From Hyphococcus sp. (GTDB lineage: Bacteria > Pseudomonadota > Alphaproteobacteria > Caulobacterales > Parvularculaceae): DNA of 64,000 nucleotides. Location: contig JAJFGE010000181.1 of NCBI GenBank assembly GCA_021776295.1, positions 1 through 64,000 of the forward strand. The letters run 5' to 3'. Positions 61,796-64,000 of this stretch are shown one piece after another. The notes beneath the pieces are model-generated. The model worked only from the letters and a program-made list of their open reading frames with translations, did no database searches and was not told the DNA's origin. The translations under genes were made by a program, and so were the position numbers. The first letter of the stretch is position 1. Each line of letters starts with the position of its first letter.

Positions 61796-63436
61796 ATGAG
61801 CGCCAACAGCGACAATTGGGACCGCGATGAAGACTTCGCCTGGCGCCGCCCGGCGCCGGTTGCACGCGGCGCGGCGATGGTGGTTTATTCGTGGCGGGAA
61901 CCCGGCTGGTCGTTCCTCTGGTCGGTGCTGGCGGCGGCGCCGTTTGTTCTGGCGGCGGTTCTGGCGCCGGCCCTGTTAAGCCTGTCGCCGACGGTTGATA
62001 TGATTGCGCCAATTGCCGAGGCGCGTGCGATTAACGCTGGCGCCGAGGCGCTTAGCGACAACCCGTCGCCGTTCTATGTGATGCTGCTTTTAGCGGCGGA
62101 TATTTTCGCCGAAGCGCCGGGACGCATTCACCTTATCGCCAAAGCCTTGAGCGCGCTGTTCGTTGTCTATCCGATGGCGTATTTTGCCTCATCGCGGCTG
62201 CCGATTATTCCAGCCGCGTTAACCACTGGCGCCTTGGGCGCTTATGTCGCCTCGCCATTTGCAGGCCCGAGCGAGTTTGCGCTGGCGATATTTCTGGCGA
62301 CGAGTTTTTGTTTTATCGCCGCCTCGGCGGACAACGCGCCGGCGCGCGCGCGCTTTGAGGGCCTGATTGCGGGCGTCGGCCTGTTCGCGCTGTGGCAGCT
62401 TAATCCGGTGTTTTCACTGGCCGGCTTCATCGCGCTTTCCGCATGTCCGTTTCTTTCCGGTCGCTGCGGTCTGTCGCGCTATGCGGCAACGCTGGCGGTG
62501 TTTGCTGTTCTTGCCGGCCTTGCAGAATGGCTGGCGCCCAGCATCAATATCGCACGTGCTTCAGCGGCGAGCGGCGTCTTGCAAGTCAGCGCATCTTTTT
62601 CTGGCGGTGACGGCGCCATGGGGCTCAGCGGCGTTGCAGTGAGCACGGTGTTAATTCTGCTTTCCGCATCGGTGTTTGGCGGCCGCGAACATTTGCGGTC
62701 ATGGTTGACGGCGCTGTTGCTTGGCGTCACCGCTTTCATCGCCGCGCGTTTAACCGGCGCCAATGCGCTTCCAGTATTCGTTCTGGTCGCAGCGATTGCA
62801 GTTTTCTCAGTGTCCTCGCCATTCTATGACGGCCTGTTTCGCAGCCATGACCGCGCCAGCGTTTCGGTCGCCCTGACCGGCGGCGCGCTGACGCTGTTCT
62901 GGACTGTTGCAATTGTGGTTCATGCGGCCGGACAGTTTGCGCTTCAATATCAGGTTGCAGCAGCGGCGCCGGAGAATATCCGCACCGAATTGGCGCTGGT
63001 GCAACCGGGCGGGCCGACCATTGCGCAGTGGATTGAAGAGGGGCGTTTTTCAACTGTTGAAGCGCGTGAGTTCTTTGCGCTGGCGCCGGTGGACCAGTCG
63101 ATGATGCTGCTTGAGGCGGCGGGCCGAGCCAAATCAATGGCGGCTGAAGGCTGGGGCGTTGCGATTTTAACCGGCGCCGATACGGCTTGCGTTCTGGCGG
63201 AAAAGCGACAATGTGAGGCTACGGGTGATGCGGCGGCGAGTATGGCGAATGTGGTGTTCGTGCCGCGCCTCGACCTCGACCCGGCGACGACGGCGGCGAT
63301 TGGGCGCGCTGAGGCGTTGCTCTACACTGAATTTAAACTAGTTGAACAAACCCCGGTCTGGGAAATCTGGGTGCGCCGCGGCGCGACGGTTCCTGCAAAC
63401 CTGCTCAAAACATCAGGCGCCGTTCTCTACCGTTAG
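61796..63436 (+). CDS. Large multi-pass membrane protein with C-terminal periplasmic domain, unknown
   Basis: About 546 residues from ATG 61796 (a TTG 11 codons upstream is possible). A polar N-terminal segment of about 35 residues is followed by roughly ten hydrophobic segments (about 40-390), then a soluble C-terminal domain (about 395-546). The first large loop after helix 1 has acidic residues (VDMIAPIAEARAINAGAEAL), which recalls GT-C-type glycosyltransferases or arabinosyltransferase-like proteins, but no decisive motif is present. The function is unknown. It converges with the CysQ-like gene, and their stop codons overlap. Confidence 0.75.
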   Translation: MSANSDNWDRDEDFAWRRPAPVARGAAMVVYSWREPGWSFLWSVLAAAPFVLAAVLAPALLSLSPTVDMIAPIAEARAINAGAEALSDNPSPFYVMLLLAADIFAEAPGRIHLIAKALSALFVVYPMAYFASSRLPIIPAALTTGALGAYVASPFAGPSEFALAIFLATSFCFIAASADNAPARARFEGLIAGVGLFALWQLNPVFSLAGFIALSACPFLSGRCGLSRYAATLAVFAVLAGLAEWLAPSINIARASAASGVLQVSASFSGGDGAMGLSGVAVSTVLILLSASVFGGREHLRSWLTALLLGVTAFIAARLTGANALPVFVLVAAIAVFSVSSPFYDGLFRSHDRASVSVALTGGALTLFWTVAIVVHAAGQFALQYQVAAAAPENIRTELALVQPGGPTIAQWIEEGRFSTVEAREFFALAPVDQSMMLLEAAGRAKSMAAEGWGVAILTGADTACVLAEKRQCEATGDAAASMANVVFVPRLDLDPATTAAIGRAEALLYTEFKLVEQTPVWEIWVRRGATVPANLLKTSGAVLYR

Positions 63437-64000
63437 GAAGTCTTTCCCCAGGCGATAAAATAAGGATTGTCATAGCCCCGCGCTTCTTTTCCGTATGCCA
63501 ACGGTTCGCCGCCCGGGTGGACGACCACTTTGCCGCCGGCTGCTTCGAGCACCGCCTGGCCGGCGCCGGTGTCCCATTCCATGGTGCGGCCGAGCCGCGG
63601 ATAAATATCCGCTTTGCCTTCGGCGATGAGGCAAAACTTCAGCGAAGACCCAGCGGCGGCGAATTGGGATATGTTCATCGCGCTTAGAAAATCATCGGTC
63701 TCGGGCGAGCGATGCGACCGGCTGGCGACAGCGACAAGGCCGTCGCCCGGCGCTTTGCGAGCGCGTATTTCCGTCCGCTCGCCCGCCGCACCGGTCTTGG
63801 AAATTTCCTGCAACCACGCGCCGTCATTTAAAATGCCGCAATAAAGTTTGCCGAGCGCCGGCGCATAAACCACGCCGATCACCGGGCGGCTGTCTTTCAC
63901 CAAGGCAATGTTGACGGTAAATTCGTCGGTCTTGTTGACAAATTCCCGCGTTCCGTCGAGCGGATCGACGAGGAAAAACACATCGCCCAATTGCGGGATA
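63433..64000 (-). CDS. cysQ: CysQ-like 3'(2'),5'-bisphosphate nucleotidase, cut by window end
   Basis: The last 189 or so residues of an inositol-monophosphatase-family enzyme; the N terminus lies beyond the window. The metal-binding motif VDPLDGTREF is visible near the break, and the closing motif GRTMEWDTGAGQAVLEAAGGKV matches the family's WD segment. CysQ proteins hydrolyse 3'-phosphoadenosine 5'-phosphate produced during sulfate assimilation and other sulfo-transfer reactions. An ATG at 63990 lies inside the domain and is not the true start. Confidence 0.9.
   Translation of the reverse strand, partial: IPQLGDVFFLVDPLDGTREFVNKTDEFTVNIALVKDSRPVIGVVYAPALGKLYCGILNDGAWLQEISKTGAAGERTEIRARKAPGDGLVAVASRSHRSPETDDFLSAMNISQFAAAGSSLKFCLIAEGKADIYPRLGRTMEWDTGAGQAVLEAAGGKVVVHPGGEPLAYGKEARGYDNPYFIAWGKTS

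Noticed and set aside
1-64000. CRISPR array, tRNA or rRNA genes, prophage
   Set aside because: No regularly spaced direct repeats, cloverleaf sequences, conserved rRNA stretches or phage structural genes were noticed by eye; a tRNA scan would be decisive.

Overview
The window is a GC-rich, gene-dense stretch of a bacterial chromosome, most likely from an alphaproteobacterium of the Maricaulales/Parvularculales/Hyphomonadales type. This is inferred from gene content: an acetylated arginine pathway with a bifunctional N-acetylglutamate synthase/kinase (known from Maricaulis), a second-type glutamyl-tRNA synthetase, GlnE, class II DAHP synthase, a PleC/DivJ-like histidine kinase and an XrtA-style exopolysaccharide locus. 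No rRNA, tRNA, CRISPR array, prophage or transposase was seen.

Regions. 1-9 kb: small membrane protein, DnaJ-like chaperone, conserved unknown protein, alpha/beta hydrolase-OsmC fusion, then an envelope-stress set (DegP protease, OmpR-type regulator, sensor kinase) and an HU-like protein. 9-16 kb: glnE, then three overlapping genes for two FAD-oxidoreductase-like proteins with weakened nucleotide-binding motifs and a GcvT-like folate protein. 16-20 kb: nuclease/phosphatase, membrane protein, PAS histidine kinase. 20-26 kb: arginine cluster (argF', an orphan small gene, argAB, argC) followed by a Kef-type antiporter. The argF'-argAB gap holds a diverged copy of the argAB 5' end and two palindromic repeat elements. 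26-39 kb: serine hydrolase, 3-oxoacid CoA-transferase pair, HxlR-type regulator, metallo-beta-lactamase-fold hydrolase, DAHP synthase, Gfo/Idh/MocA oxidoreductase, NAD synthetase, GltX, LOG protein, LysM protein. 39-44 kb: RND efflux permease and adaptor.

44-60 kb is the most distinctive part: an exopolysaccharide locus related to the XrtA/PEP-CTERM type. A chain-length protein and a tyrosine-autokinase-like ATPase face away from a rightward series: a WecG/TagA glycosyltransferase fused to a STAS domain, a PrsT-like TPR lipoprotein, an ExeA-like AAA ATPase fused in one reading frame to a membrane glycosyltransferase-like domain, a GT4 and a GT2 glycosyltransferase, a 2-oxoglutarate-oxygenase-like protein and a large G8/beta-helix protein resembling polysaccharide-acting CEMIP-type proteins. 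No exosortase or PEP-CTERM substrate is visible. 60-64 kb: QueG, a GST, an unknown membrane protein and a CysQ-like phosphatase cut by the window end.

A dispersed palindromic repeat family with a core like AAAAGTGGGAACCGGTTTT recurs between genes, including inside the two-component operon, at the 5' end of glnE and inside the polysaccharide operon. It appears to be a genome-specific intergenic repeat rather than an active mobile element.
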